From Dipteris shenzhenensis (taxonomy: Eukaryota > Polypodiophyta > Polypodiopsida > Gleicheniales): DNA of 64,000 bases. This document shows positions 10,500 to 23,170 of this stretch, one piece after another. Both the position numbers and the translations under genes were made by a program. The number at the start of each line of letters is the position of its first letter. Positions within the stretch are counted from its first letter, which is position 1. The DNA is taken from assembly GCA_047967505.1 (NCBI GenBank), contig CM106539.1; one strand, given 5' to 3'. A model generated the notes under the pieces. That model had not been told where the DNA came from. It did no database searches and saw nothing but the letters and a program-made list of their open reading frames with translations.

Positions 10500-11250
10500 C
10501 AATTACTCCACATTGCATTCCATCCTATGAATACCCAGCCCCCCCAACCCGCCTCCCACCTTCTCCCTTCTCTTACCCCTCCTTATTTCCATTCCTTCAA
10601 AGCACCTGGCACACCACAACTATGCCCTCCCCCTCCCCGCTTGCATTGCCTCCATCCCCTAATCCCCCCTTATGTCCCCTTTTTCTTGACAACTCGATCC
10701 CCATGTACCACTTCTTACTCCTCTCCTCCTTTACATGCTTTCCCCCTCCCTTGTCCTTTAAGAAAACAAATGGAAGGGACGGCAGGAAATGAACGGGATG
10801 GAAATGAATGGGAAAATAGGAATGGAAGTGAGGAAAACACGTGGCAGACTAGATAGGGAAAGAGACGTAAGGGAGGGAAGGAAAAATGATACAAAGAGAT
10901 GGGAGGAAAATGAATGGAGGGCCATGAGCAAATTTAATGTAATTGGGGGAAATGGAAATGAATGGATAGGAGGGTGGTGGTAGGGGAGTGGATAGGGGTT
11001 ATCGCAGACTAGATAGGGAAACGAACATGAGGAAGGAAGCAAAGGGAGAGGAGGAAAATGAATGGAGGGACAAGAGGGAAATGGAAATGAATGGATAGGA
11101 GAGGGGAGGGAGGGGAGGGAAAAAATGAACACAAAAGGAGAGGAAAAGCCTAATGGAGAGGAAGGAAATAATTGAAGGGAAGGAGGTGAGAAAAAAAAGG
11201 GGGGGAAAGGAAACAAAATGGGCAGAACTAATGAGCGAGAGGGGAGGAAA
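10500..11250. repeat. C-rich then G/A-rich minisatellite-like region
   Basis: 10500-10750 is C/T-rich and 10770-11250 is G/A-rich. Within the second part a segment beginning GCAGACTAGATAGGGAAA recurs (about 10846 and 11005), followed both times by GGAGGAAAATGAATGGAGGG and GGAAATGAATGGATAGGAG, so there is a diverged tandem duplication with a period of roughly 150-160 bp. The frames in this region follow from the repeat. Confidence 0.6.
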
Positions 11251-14040
11251 ACAATTCAAAGTGGAGAAAACATGGAAATGAGAATGACAAATGGTACCTT
11301 GAGAGAAGAATGCAAACTTGTGATACTTGATATTTGTCAATATTGCAAGAATAATACAAATGTATGGAAGGGAGCAAAGATTCAAAGTACAAATGGAAAT
11401 TGAAATGAAAAATGGAGAGGGATTTTGTTATGTTACCTTGAGAGAAGAGAACAAACACATTGTAACGCTTTGTATTCGATGTTCTAAGAAGAGTATAACA
11501 TATTCAAGATATTGATTAAGAGTCCTGACAAGCATATGCATGTATTTAAATTTTAGATTTGAAATTGCACCTTCAATTAATTTTGTAAAATTTATACTTA
11601 CAGCACTCCTTTTTTTTTCCTTTCCATTTCTTCTTATATATTTAAATTCAAACTTTAGACTTCCTCCTCTGTTTCATTTTATTTATTTATTTTATTTTTC
11701 CATTTTCCCTCATATTTTTAAATTTAAAATGTAAACTCTCTCTCTCTCTCTCATTTTCATTTCTTTTTATGTTGTAATCCTTTCCTTTTCTTCACTCATT
11801 TTTCATAAACTTCTTAATTTTTTTCCATTTAGCTACCTCTAACACTTAAAGGATTTAATTATCAGATCACTAGTTAATGACATCTTTAGTCAAGGAGGAA
11901 ATTTTGAGATGTTTAAGACTCCTACTTAAGGCTTGAATACATAGATTAATTTAGATACCAAGTTAAACTTTGTCACATTTTGTTGAGCAATGACTAAGTT
12001 ATGGATCAAGCAAGCTAGCCATGTGCAATATATTCCATGATCCTCACATTATAGTCCCTAATAATGCCCAATCATGCTTTGGTTCTTCATTAAAACACAA
12101 AATAGAATTTTATAATAATGGAGACCATGGTGTACATATCATTTCACTTAAAATTGGAACCTCAAAATTGTTTGAATATCTCTGGCTTGAATTGTATAGA
12201 ATAGTATAATGGAAACATCTAAATGATATAGTGTTATTTTCATAATGTTTAACCCACTCATGCTATCCTTTGGATTGCCACCAAATCCAATCATCAACCT
12301 ATAAGTTTAACTTCATCAATGTTTTTAAAATGGCTATAATTGAATATCAACAAAAGTTGCTAATATGCTCACTCGAAGGTGATTAATGGGTCTGAACTCA
12401 TGCTATTCATTGGTTAGTTATCAAAGGTTGAATGATGGACTCTTAGTAAGCATTGTTAAAGGATGAGCTAAATAGTTTGTAAATTAATAGTTAACTACCT
12501 CAAATAGAAAATCCAATCAAATGAAGTTTTCCTTGGTTCTTTATATTCCTAGTTGTCAAATAATCTTATGCAAAAAGGCCACTCCAAAAGGGCCCAACCA
12601 TGATGTGTCTATGGCGGTAGAGAGCATATCCGCATTTATCTAGCTTGGGGCATGGTCACTAAAAAGACTCTGATTCACTGGCTATGTGAAAATGTTTTTG
12701 TTTAAATAAGTACATTTGTACATTGGCTTGCATCCACACTAAGCACACTTAATATAGATCTCCTCTAGCAACTCTAGAGCAAATCAAAATGTCATAAATA
12801 AACAAGATGCCTTAGGGGATCTTGAAGCCTTATACTTATTAGAGTTGAAAGTTTGAAGTTGTCATCTTGGATGTGCATCAATATCTTTGTAAGACTATTT
12901 AGAGACTTGCAAAATTGTGAATGGTAAAAAGAGGGTATAAAGGTTTGATTGAACAAGTCTATTTATTCTATGTCCAATAATCTATCATAGTCTAAACATA
13001 TACATATATGGATGCAAAAGTTTCCAATTTTAATTCAAAAATAGCTAAAAATTATTCAATGGTAATTAAAAAGCAAGGCATGTCATATTCTAACATCATA
13101 TCTCGACAAGGATGAGGGATTTTCTTTTTTGCAATGCTACCATTGTTGCTTCTACTTTGTTCTTCATGGCTTACAGTGTATCCATAGATAAGTTTAGCAA
13201 AAATGTCCAAAGGATCAAAGACAATATGTTTGAATTGTTGTCAAATGATACCATAAGGAACAAAGAGTGGTTGAGGATTGTGTTATAATAAGACCAAATC
13301 TACCATGAAAAATAAAAGTATAAGATGCTTTCTATCCACTAATATCCTTAGTTTATCCTTAATCCTCGGTGGTTATTTTCTTCTTTTGTGGAGTTTTGTG
13401 ACTTGGAAGCTCACATATCTATTACTATATCACAAGTAATATTTTAGCAAACTAAGTGTTGGGCAAAAGACACTACCATATCCATTGGAAAATCAAAATC
13501 ATTAATATTCTATATATTCTTTGAAACACAACAAATGTAAATTGCCAAATATGCAATTATATTCATAAGGTAGAATTAAGATCCTTATGCAGATGCCCTT
13601 CCTCACTTGTAAGAAATCAAAGGGTTTACAAGTGTCTTTCGTGTTTGAAAGTATCTAGTCGACTACAAAAGATCATGTGTAGGACTACATACATCCATAT
13701 GAGTAGTCCAAGCACTTAAGTAGGAGAAACACAAAGAATCAAATAATCCATCCTTTTAAGACACCATTTCTACTAAAAAGAAGGCCTTGCATTCTTCTCT
13801 TTGAAAGTGCTTGGAACAACTTTTTAAAAGAAAAGTTGACTAATTGAGACGACAAGGCCCTAACAACGTCACCTTTTTTAGACATGAAACCTATATTGGT
13901 AGAAAGAGGGACAAAGAAGGGGGCAACATGTGGAAAACGATTACGTATGCATGGAAGGATGTTGATCATGTCAAAGACATTAATAGCTTGTGATCTCACT
14001 AAAGTGAAGAAGAAAGATGCTTAATTTATTTTGTTTTGTT
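11251..14040. other. AT-rich intergenic DNA, no gene seen
   Basis: A GTTACCTTGAGAGAAGA-type phrase occurs twice (11294 and 11433), suggesting an old short duplication, and a (CT)n lies near 11738-11752. Otherwise no coding, RNA or mobile-element signature was recognised on either strand. Confidence 0.4.
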
Positions 14041-14047
14041 GCACGCG

Positions 14048-14068
14048 CATGTGTGTGTGTGTGCGCGC

Positions 14069-14107
<39 letters not shown>
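14048..14107. repeat. (GT)n microsatellite
   Basis: GTGTGTGT run with a few GCGCGC interruptions at its start. Confidence 0.9.
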
Positions 14108-14114
<7 letters not shown>

Positions 14115-14999
14115 ATCATGTGTTCATCATTGGACATAACGGCAAAGGCACACGCAAGCATGAAAGTTTGTTTAGGAGTGCAAATAGCATCTATCAAATG
14201 ACATCGAAATGAATGCATGTGATCCATGTTGGGCTCATGCCACACGAGCCTATGGATGGGTCATTGGTGGGCGCATAATTGGTTTGTGGGTCCTTGAATT
14301 TTGACTGTATTGTTATCTAGAAACATACATAAATTGAAGGTGTGGCTATGATGGTGGTTGAGGTCCCCCTGTAAGTTGGTCAGAGACATGCAGAATGACC
14401 TTGTGTATGGTAGATATGTTTCATGAAAGAGATGGTAGTAGATATGTCCTCGGGGGGTCTACTTAACAATATGTAAATATACCATGTGAGTTCAAATGAA
14501 TGGGTTTTTTAATTCAAAATTCCAAGGTAAATTTACAGAAATACATTATAGAAGGTTTTAAAAATCGATTTGAAAAAAAGCCACGTAAGTTTACAAAGAA
14601 AAAAGGGTCCTTTTATTCAAGAAAAATGCACAGGTAAGGGGTTTTTCAAAGACCCCTTGAACGTGCTGTTTAGAAGTGCTAGAAGTTGCCAGAGCCAATA
14701 GTATTTATAAAGAAGATGCAAAAGTGTAGCAAGAAGTTTTGGATAAGTGCATGAAATTCGAGGCAAAGATGAAGCGCCTCTGGTTGCATATTTCACACCT
14801 TACTTTTGAAGTCTGTGACTTTGAGCACCAGTGCTCTATTTCACCTCCAGCCAATGGGACTAGGGCATCGGCAATGAGTTGGAGTGTCTTCAATGCTCCC
14901 ATTCAAGTACATAGATTGATGGATGGGCCAATCAACGATGGTGGCCAGCCCTCACACTCGGAGCTCTTTGAAAGGTTTCCAAGCATCTAATAAACGCGT
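14108..14999. other. Unassigned DNA
   Basis: No gene recognised. A TTTATAAAG TATA-like site lies near 14703 but no transcript can be tied to it. The 83-codon frame at 14739-14990 shows no motif. Confidence 0.35.
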
Positions 15000-17056
15000 C
15001 AAGCTGCGAATGAAATCAAGGTAAAGCCGCGCTGCCAATGGACACTACCCCTACGCGTGTCCACCCCTAAGCAAACAGTTTTAATCTCTAGGAGGGGTGT
15101 GTGTGTGTGAGTGAGAGAGGGGGAGAGAGAGGGATTTGCTAATTTCTACATAGGTTGCCATTGCATTCCGTCGTATGTATAAGTAACAGATATCTTGTCA
15201 AATACTCAAGACGGGAAACTAAAGGCCGGCGGGAGCCGGCGACGTGGCTAACTTATGCGGTGTAATGGTATCCTTGTGAAGGACGGCTCAGAACCTCTCT
15301 CTCTCTCTCTCTCTCTACTTAGACTTGAGAGTTCCAACTCTCTCTCTTTTCCTATTTGAACACTTTCGCCAGCTCACTTGCACTTGCTAGTCTTCTTTTC
15401 TGCTGCCAGCCACCCCTCACAGCTTCACCTGCACTCTTCATTCTTCCATCATCCCCTGATCTTCTCGTCCCCTTTTCCACCTCGGACTCTACATCACCAG
15501 CTTCTCCTGTAGCTATGCTTTTCTCCCGCCCACCTTCCCCTCCTACACATCTCCCTGCCTCCCCTCCTAATTCCGACTCGACCCCGCTGCAGCTCCACCC
15601 TCTTCCCTGCTTGCAGCTAATCCCACTCCCTGGTACTCTCCCTGCCCCTTGAATTCGCTCATCATGCCTTGCACCTTGTTTCTTTCATGTCTGCTTGCTG
15701 TTGGTGCTCCAAACTCGTTTCACGTTGCTCTTTCGATTTCCTTCCGGACCTTTCATCATATATGATTGTCTGCACTGCACTAGTAGCTCTTCAAGTCGTT
15801 GCTGCTTACAGTCATCGCATTTCCACTTTTTTCCTGATCGTTCGCGGCGATCGTCGAGGGCTGCCTATCTGTGTTCTTCAACTTGATAGTTCACGTCATC
15901 ACGGTAGATCGACTGCTCAGTTTGGGGCTTTCTCGCAACTGTTAGACGACTGCTCGCGCCATTATTCCCTATGGACTCTAAAATTCAGTAACAGCAAGCC
16001 ATGCTAGGCCATTCTTGATCCTGTTAGAGCTTCCTTAAGATGCATTGTAAGCAGCGTCTTTCATTCTGTACTTCGACCTTTGCAAGCGCTTAAGAGAGTT
16101 TATTTTCAGATCGCTTGTCCGGTGAGCACAGAAGTGGCCGAAATGGCTGCCAATCTCGCCCGTGTAGGCCACGCTCAACGGATTGTGTCTTTGGGCTCGT
16201 GAATTGGGGATGTAGAGTTAGCGGCTAGCTGCTGCATTGCTGCTCATGTCATTTGTATCATTCTGTACTTCGATGTTAACAAGCGCTTAAGCCAGTATTT
16301 TCAGATCGCTTGTCCGGTGACCACAGCAGTGGCCGAAATGGCTGCCAATCTCATCCGTGTAGGCCACCGTCAACGGATTGTCTCTTTGGTCTCGTGAAGT
16401 GGTGATGTAGAGCTAACAACTAGCTGCTGCAGTGCTCCTCATGTCGTTTGTATCATTCTATGCCCAGAAACCAGGGTTTTTGTGTGCCAAAGCCAAAATA
16501 TACTCATTCTTATTCTTCCTGCCTTGCAGCGCCCCGGCCTTGCGCTTTATTATTTCTAAACCTTGCGACAAGACATCGTTTTTTTTCGGGGGAGGGGACA
16601 AGCCATTCTTGTTCTTGCCTTCTTAACATCTCATAACTCTCAACGGCCCCACGAGGTTTCTTGTGTGAAAAGACGAACTAACTTCGACCCTATGAGTCCC
16701 TATCTGGTCGTCAATCGTACGAGTGTCATCACTATCAGCGCGAAGTCGTACGCTGCATTTCCATTAGTTAAGCACCTCCTACGCAACCCTGTTTGAGTGC
16801 GTGGTACTTACGTTTAGCACAAGTCTCGTGGAGCGTAAGAAACAGCACATGGCATAGCACGATGGCATTTCGCACATAGATACAGGGTGTACGGTGTAGC
16901 ATCACTGCTTGCACATTGCACAAGTTGGTATAGCGCAACAGCAACATGCCCGCGCAAGTTTTGGATTCGTGTTTACCGGGGTATGCACATTGCCATACAT
17001 GATACAATCAAACATGTTCGGTGTGGTGCAGGCCGTCATTCGTGAATCCAGGTTCC
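15000..17056 (+). promoter_or_regulatory. Upstream/5' leader region of the IQD gene
   Basis: GC content rises from about 15000. The region carries (CT)n tracts at 15296-15318, typical of plant promoters and leaders, C-rich stretches, and the 197 bp tandem duplication at 16062-16455. The short frames (15356-15652, 15669-16007) have no recognisable domain and are probably untranslated. The transcription start and any leader intron cannot be fixed by eye. Confidence 0.4.
16062..16455. repeat. 197 bp tandem duplication, two copies
   Basis: Copy one starts CATTCTGTACTTCGA at 16062 and copy two starts with the same bases at 16259. Both contain AGATCGCTTGTCCGGTGA, GGCCGAAATGGCTGCCAAT and CAACGGATTGT, and both end in TCATGTC(A/G)TTTGTAT. 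The copies differ at scattered positions, so the duplication is not recent. Confidence 0.85.
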
Positions 17057-19721
17057 ATGGGTGGTACATCTGGCAATTGGTTCAAGAGTTTTGTGGGTAC
17101 AAAAAAGCTGCTCAAGGGGTCATCTGGGAAGGCATCACCGACGTCGGAAGATAAAGAGGTGAGCGAGCAGTACCCCTAAGGAAAGGCCGTGCGCTCTGAA
17201 AATCGTCTAAGGCGAATTATTAATTCATTGGATGTGTCGGTGCGCGACTCGCTTCCAAATAATCCAGATTCCAGATCACTGCAGATATCTTCTTGCTACT
17301 TAATACTAAGCTTGCTAGTCTCGTACGCCCAAATTGTTGCGGTCTCGTGCACAACGCATGCAAAGCTGTAGCCTACACAGTTCACGTGGAGTCCCAGGTG
17401 CACGTTGATGAGCAACGAGCAAATTACGTGTACGCCAAGGGCTTTTGTTATTATAAAGCATGACTGATTGGTGGGTTTTGGCAGAGGAAGTCCGCAGCTG
17501 TCCACCGCGAGAAATCGCACGAATCGAAGTCGAAGAGATGGAGTTTTTTCAAAGCTTCGAGTGTGGACAAGAGGGCGGCGAAGGGAGGGGGTTCGGACGA
17601 GGATTCTATGTCGGTGTCCACAGTGTCTGCACCGGCTGGGGAGCAGGCGGGTGCTCATGCGGTGAATAGCTCGACGCCCTTGGTGTGCCATTGCACCGAG
17701 CGTCTCGCCTCTTTCCGGAGCAGAAAGCGAGAGGAATCGGCCGCTATCTGCATTCAGGCGGCTTTCCGTGGCTTCCTGGTAAAGGTTTCACGCTGGCTTG
17801 GCTCGCTTTATAGGAGTACTCCATTGTACACCTCAAGATTTTGTATTGCAAACTCGCTCGGTAGAGAGGTGTTATGTACCAGATGTTGCATTTCTGCGAA
17901 TTGGTTTACTCCTCGTACATCTTTGCTCTCGTCTCCTTCGTGCTCTCTCTGTTTCTCTTTTATGTTAATTCTCTCTCTCTCTCTCTCTCTCTCGCCCACG
18001 CGCGTGTATTCTGTTTGTTGTTCTGTCACCCCTTCGTCTCCTCTGTGGTGACATGATTGTCCTCCAAACATTCCTTCCACACCCCCTAATATATTGCATC
18101 GAGGTCGGATGCCGTAATGGCCGACGCAATACAGGATCTAAGTGTTTGGAAAGTAAACGTAATGGTTGCATTTGCAAATAATCGCAGCCTTAGGGGTACC
18201 TGCAATGCGCGAAAAAATGGAGAGTTCCGCGGTTGAAGCAATGCTAATTGCGAACGTAGGATAAAATAGGACGAATTGGTTGTTGCAGGCGAGGAGGGCG
18301 CTGCGAGCGTTGAAAGGGGTGGTGAGGTTGCAAGCGCTGGTGCGGGGGCATGCGGTGAGGAAGCAAACGGCGGCAGCACTGAGGTGCATGGAAGCGTTAG
18401 TGCGGGTGCAGGCGAGGGTGAGGGAGGATCGACTACGGATGTCAATGGAGACAGTAGGAGAAGCATCGCAACACCATCACCACCAACGACAACAACAAGA
18501 GGGAGAAGAAGCGCGGGCGGAGAAAGCAGAGAGGAGGCCGCGGTGGGAAGTCGAAGACGACATAGAGTTCGAGGTAAGTAGCAGAAATTCGATTCACGAC
18601 GTGACTACGAGTAGATCTCTGCATCTCGCCCAACGGCGCGAGTATATGCGCAAGAATAACCACGACGTCATCGTGGCGCTCATTCTGCTTCATCATCTGT
18701 ACTACGCTCATTCAAGCGCGAAGATGAGATTTAGTCGCACCGATTAGAATTGAAATTCTTGCGCGAAGATGAGATCTACTCGTACGACTAGAATTGAAAT
18801 ACGTCAGCCAAGATGAGAATCTAGTGCGATAAGGATCGGAATTCGGGAGATTTACTTGCAGCGACGAGAATTACAAACTCGCGGCGATTGCAGAGATTGT
18901 TGTCTTAACGAGATGCGAGGGAGGGTGCAGGAAGAAGGGTGGTGCGATAGCGTAGGGACGCTGGCGGAGCTGCGAGCGAAGCTGCTACAGAAGCGGGAGG
19001 CGGCGGCGAAGAGAGAGCGAGCATTGGCTTACGCCTTCTCAAACAAGGTCAACGCTATTTTCAGCTCAGTCAACTCTTTTCATTTGCAACCCAAAAACAA
19101 TTTTATAGTCACTTTTGTAATAAATATTGTGGACTTGCTTTTAAATGTATATTTAACTAGTTCTGGGAATAAAATTTGTATGTTCAGTGGCGGGCGGAGG
19201 AACAGCTCATTGCCGCCGCGTGGAGCGCCGCGGCCGCCACATCACCGCCTTCGTGGGGCTGGAGTTGCCTCCAACGCCTCATTGAAGCCGGCCCCCCCGC
19301 CAGTTATCGCCGCCCCTCCGGCGGCGCCTCCTCCTCCACCACCACCACCACCAGCACCACAGCCTCCTCCTCCTCCGCCCTCCGCTGCTCCATCGACCAC
19401 CACCACTCCTCCTCCTCCTCCCCTTCCTCTCGCCCTCGCTCCTCCACCCCCCGCGCCCCTCCTCCCCGCCCCCCCCCTCAGCCCCCCCGTCGTGCCTTCA
19501 GTAACCCCCGCCAACGCCCCCTCAGCGAGAGCTCCCTCCCCACCTCCTTCCGTCGCTCCTCCCCTTCACCAACCCCCCCCGTCCTCACCACCACCCCCTC
19601 CTCCCCCGCACCCTTGTACTTACCCCGCCACCTTCGCCACTCTTGCGCCACCGCCGGTGCCCCCCCTACGCCTCCCCCTTCCGCTTCCCACCGAAGACCT
19701 CGAACCGCTCGTGCCTTCTGA
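17057..19721 (+). CDS. IQD (IQ67-domain) calmodulin-binding protein, five exons
   Basis: Exons by eye: 17057-17158, 17485-17778, 18289-18573, 18931-19047, 19188-19721; all introns are phase 0 with GT-AG ends; 443 residues. The start [14 protein letters not shown] is typical of IQDs. KRWSFFK lies at residues 51-57. The IQ67 domain begins [16 protein letters not shown] (117-132) and continues [15 protein letters not shown], and the intron falls exactly between its 16th and 17th codons, the hallmark of the family. It contains an IQ motif (IQ-3-RG-3-R). Exon 4 gives [15 protein letters not shown] and [10 protein letters not shown], and exon 5 starts WRAEEQ with WGWSCLQRL, all conserved IQD blocks. 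Family role: calmodulin-binding scaffolds at microtubules, membrane or nucleus. The C-terminus is a serine/proline-rich run; [10 protein letters not shown] may be the only trace of the DUF4005 end. Position and charge fit a nuclear or cytoskeletal scaffold, but localisation is inference. Confidence 0.92.
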
Positions 19722-20410
19722 TATGCCATGAGCGGCTGCAGGCAACCGTGTTTGCCCTGTCACTCGCTGAAGCGACGACGGTTCGTCTCCAGAAACTTGT
19801 AAAAACCGCCACAGATCACCACATCCGATACGCTGGGCAAAAGTGTTCCAACCTATCATTTTGTGAACACCCCGCGGATGTTTCAACTTCAGCTCACAAG
19901 TCCAAACTCCATCTCCAACAAGAAGGCACATTCTGAGTTTGCACATTCAATTGATACGACTGAGCAAGGCAACTTCATCAGCTCACATTTCGTATTTAGT
20001 TTCAAAATCTTGAGTTTAAAAGAGGAATCTTAGAAATTCCTTTATGGACTTCATAAAATGGGAGAAAGCCCCTACAATTGTATGTTCAAAACCTCAAAGT
20101 ATGAGGCCTTGTAGGTCTCTTGACAGTTAGTTTTTCGTGAACATTGTTTACACTTATGGAATAGAAAAACAAAGTAAAACGGTACATAGTCAAGTCAATT
20201 TTTGCATTATTTCTTGGGAGGGAGTGTACCATGATAGTGCTCACCATTAAGGCTACTTAATTGAAAAGAAGGGGAGTTGAGAGTGTAAAAGAAAATAATG
20301 ATAAAGTACGTACTTGCTCTTAAAGTGTGTTGGAAAAGTATAATTTGAGGACATGTGTGAGATCAGCAAATGTAATAGAATTTAACATAGAATTCTAAGG
20401 AAGTTTGAAG
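19722..20410 (+). other. Probable 3' flank of the IQD gene
   Basis: Non-coding after the stop at 19719-19721. Composition drops back to AT-rich by about 19950. No single convincing polyadenylation signal could be picked. Confidence 0.3.
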
Positions 20411-21779
20411 AATCAAATATTTAGACTTCATATGACTCTTCAACAAGTGGACATGCAAACCCTACTAGATGTCTTCTTAGCTCCGAAGGCAAGTTGTACG
20501 ATAGTAGTAACCAAAAGTTGTTACCCCATCGAAACCAACAACCATACAATAGAAGGAAAGCTCCAACAAAGCTTTGGAGAATACTCTACATAAAAGTAGA
20601 CATGGCCATCCACAGGGCCTATCACAAAAACTATACAAAGGAAACAAACAAAGCCACATCATAGAAAGTTGGGTGCTTTGTTGTTTTTTAAAAGCCACAT
20701 CATAGCCTCTTTTTTTCCCCTCTGCTCCCTTTGTACAAAAGCAACAAAGATCCCTAATTCCTTCTTTCCCAAAGTAGAGGTATGAAAGGATTTGACTTCA
20801 AAGATTACGATCAAAAGCATTACTATGGAAAGCGGGATCGAGACATAATTACAGCCTTTCATGTATTAGAGAAAGAGCAAATTGACTTCAAATTTGAATT
20901 CAAATACCTTGAACAAATACTTTTCCAAGCAAACCTTTTGCTTTATTGATTTCTTTTAAAAAACTCATTCCATGATGAATCCAAAGCAAGAAAGTTTAAC
21001 TATGCACATTGAGGAAAGAGCGAGGGAAAGGAAAAGCAACATTCGAGGAGGATACTTATGAGGAATCAATAGATTGGAGAAAGTAAACTTTCACAATTAT
21101 GGAGTTCCTTATTTGAAATTCACAAAACAAGAAAGTATCAAATGGATTTGTAAGTAGCCAAAGCTTAAAGGATAAAATCTAGATGTACTAACTCAATGTA
21201 AGATTTTAATATTCAATTGACATAAGGAAAGGTTTCGTAAGCGAATTGCTAATGGTTAATAAATCGAGTTTTATTCAATTCAAAAATGATTTCCTATGGT
21301 CCCTAAAAGGAATTTGTGAGATCCATTAGATGACAAAAAGGGATCCAATAATTAAGGAGCTTCATTCAAGAGTCACATGGTAATAGTGACAAAGCACAAG
21401 TTGGTTATAAAGGGATCAAGTGGAAAATTATAGTATTAAAAATGGCTACTTGCTCTACAAAGATTGAGTGTGTGTCCCTAATAAGAATGACATTCAGTGC
21501 AAATTTCCTTTTCAGTGTCATGATAGTCCTAGTGCATGACAACCAAGAATTTAAAAGACATTGAACTTCTGAAAAGAGAATTCTTTTTGCTTGGAAAAAA
21601 TAAAGAGCTCCAAGATTGTATATTGAAGTGCCAAAAATGCAAGGTCAATAAAGTTTAACATCTTAAGGTAGGTGGTCTATTACATCCTTTGGAAATTTCA
21701 TCTTGTAAATAGGAAAGCATCTCCATGGAATTTATTGTTGCATTACCTAGGACACAACGAGCCCACAAATCTATGTGAG
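20411..21779. other. AT-rich intergenic DNA
   Basis: No recognisable gene, RNA or element. Short frames at 20405-20862 lack motifs. Confidence 0.4.
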
Positions 21780-21784
21780 TGATC

Positions 21785-22015
21785 ATGATCGATTGAACAA
21801 GATGGATCAACTTACTCCACCCGATGAAGAGATTAAAGCTCCTGAATTAACAAAGCTATTTGTGGATCATATTTAACATAGGTTGTATGGGCTATCAATG
21901 GGTCTTGTTCTCATCTTGTTACTGATCAGGATAGCAAAATCAACTATTTTTTTGGGTGGTTGTATTATGTCATTGACATTGGAAACCAACTTGAATATGA
22001 GCACTACGATGTTGG
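21785..22015 (+). pseudogene. Decayed Ty3/gypsy integrase core fragment
   Basis: Across frames the translation gives DRLNKMDQLTPP, then ELTKLFVDHI, then VTDQDSKINYFFGWL and IGNQLEYEH. These match, in order, the gypsy integrase core signatures DRLTKM-H, KLF-DHI and the catalytic SDRD-KF---FW block, ending just before the STAYHPQTDGQ block. Stops and at least one frameshift are present. Flanking gypsy domains were not found. Confidence 0.6.
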
Positions 22016-22200
22016 GGAGTGGTGGGAGAGAAGAGGTGCATCATGACAAGAGTTGAGAACACAAGAAGAATCCAAAAAAGTGTTCTATTGATTGTGAGAG
22101 AGAAGCCTCTCATTTATAGAGTGGGAGAGAGGGTGGCTTAGATCATAGGCACATCTCCTAAATCAAAGGCAATTAGCCCTACATCATAGGGACTTCCTAA
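22016..22200 (-). mobile_element. Possible LTR edge next to the integrase remnant
   Basis: On the minus strand CTATAAATGAGAGGC lies upstream of a stretch ending CCCCAACA, as seen in the TATA and R regions of plant LTRs. No second copy occurs in the window, so the call is weak. Confidence 0.2.
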
Positions 22201-22297
22201 ATTATTGGCACCTCCTTAAGAGGGTGCCCTCTATTGCCACCATCACTTGTGTCATGGTCCTAGATAGTACCAGTGTGCTTTCGTACTAAGTGTGCTT

Positions 22298-22324
<27 letters not shown>
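22298..22324. repeat. (AC)n microsatellite
   Basis: Simple CACACA run. Confidence 0.9.
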
Positions 22325-22328
<4 letters not shown>

Positions 22329-23170
22329 CAAATATTATGGCTTGCCTCATAACCTTATATGAACATGGAAAGAAGGACCAAGAGAGGATACAACAAACTT
22401 ATTTGATTGCTACATTTCCCTTATGGTTTATTTCTTTTGAATTATGCATAGCCACTCAAATCTCGTTACTTAGAGATCAGATGCGGCTTGTTCAGCTCAT
22501 CTTGCTCACCATCTCTTCTTGTGGCTCCCATCTCTACTAGAGCTTCCATCTCTGATACGGCTTCCCTAGGTTGTCTTTCGTGTCTTTCGACCACTATGGG
22601 GTTGACTCCTAAACTGCCATCCTTGGTGTCTTAAACCATGTTTCATGAAAATGTACAACGTCCGGAGGCAGTTCAATGATTGTAGCTCACCTACGTCTCA
22701 AAGGAGGCAGTGCAAATATACCTTGCATCTTCAGATCCAGCAAAGCCACAAGGTCACAAGTTCTATCAAATATATATTTAAGTACGTAGAGTGAGTGCAT
22801 GTCTCTATCCATGACTATGACTCTGTGTGCCTTTATCACAAGGACAAAGATATTAGAGAAGAAAGAGATCATGTAGTCTTCTACGCTTTAGTGCAAAGCC
22901 CGAGGGTTGATGCCTGCCATCTGTACCCAAGTTGTTATCTCTTGTAAATTGATCTGATGAGCCTCTAAAGCGGGAGATTTGTAATAACTAGCTACATGTG
23001 CTTCTCAAATTTTCAAAGCTTCCGGAGAACATTTTCATGTCGATAGTATCTCCTCTGTCGGGATCTTTTGGGGGGTTTTCTTCCTCTCTTTTGAGATGAT
23101 GCCTTGGAACTTAGTTTCGGATCACCCTTCACTGGTGTAGTCTTTTAGGTATGTGCCATCTTATTTAAAT
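22325..23170. other. Unassigned DNA
   Basis: Nothing recognised on either strand. Confidence 0.35.

Noticed and set aside
14021-14245. Frame with a histidine-threonine run
   Set aside because: Translation of the (GT)n microsatellite.
15356-16007. Small frames of 98 and 112 codons upstream of the IQD start
   Set aside because: No domain, located in CT-rich leader-like sequence; one overlaps no splice signals that join it to the IQD exons.
17460-17669. Two other open frames over IQD exon 2
   Set aside because: Only the third frame has KRWSFFK and the IQ motif.
19242-19731. Proline-rich frame continuing exon 4 (18856-19731) and antisense glycine-rich frames
   Set aside because: The splice from 19047 to 19188 gives the conserved IQD block WRAEEQ...WGWSCLQRL in another frame; the read-through frame crosses an AT-rich intron.
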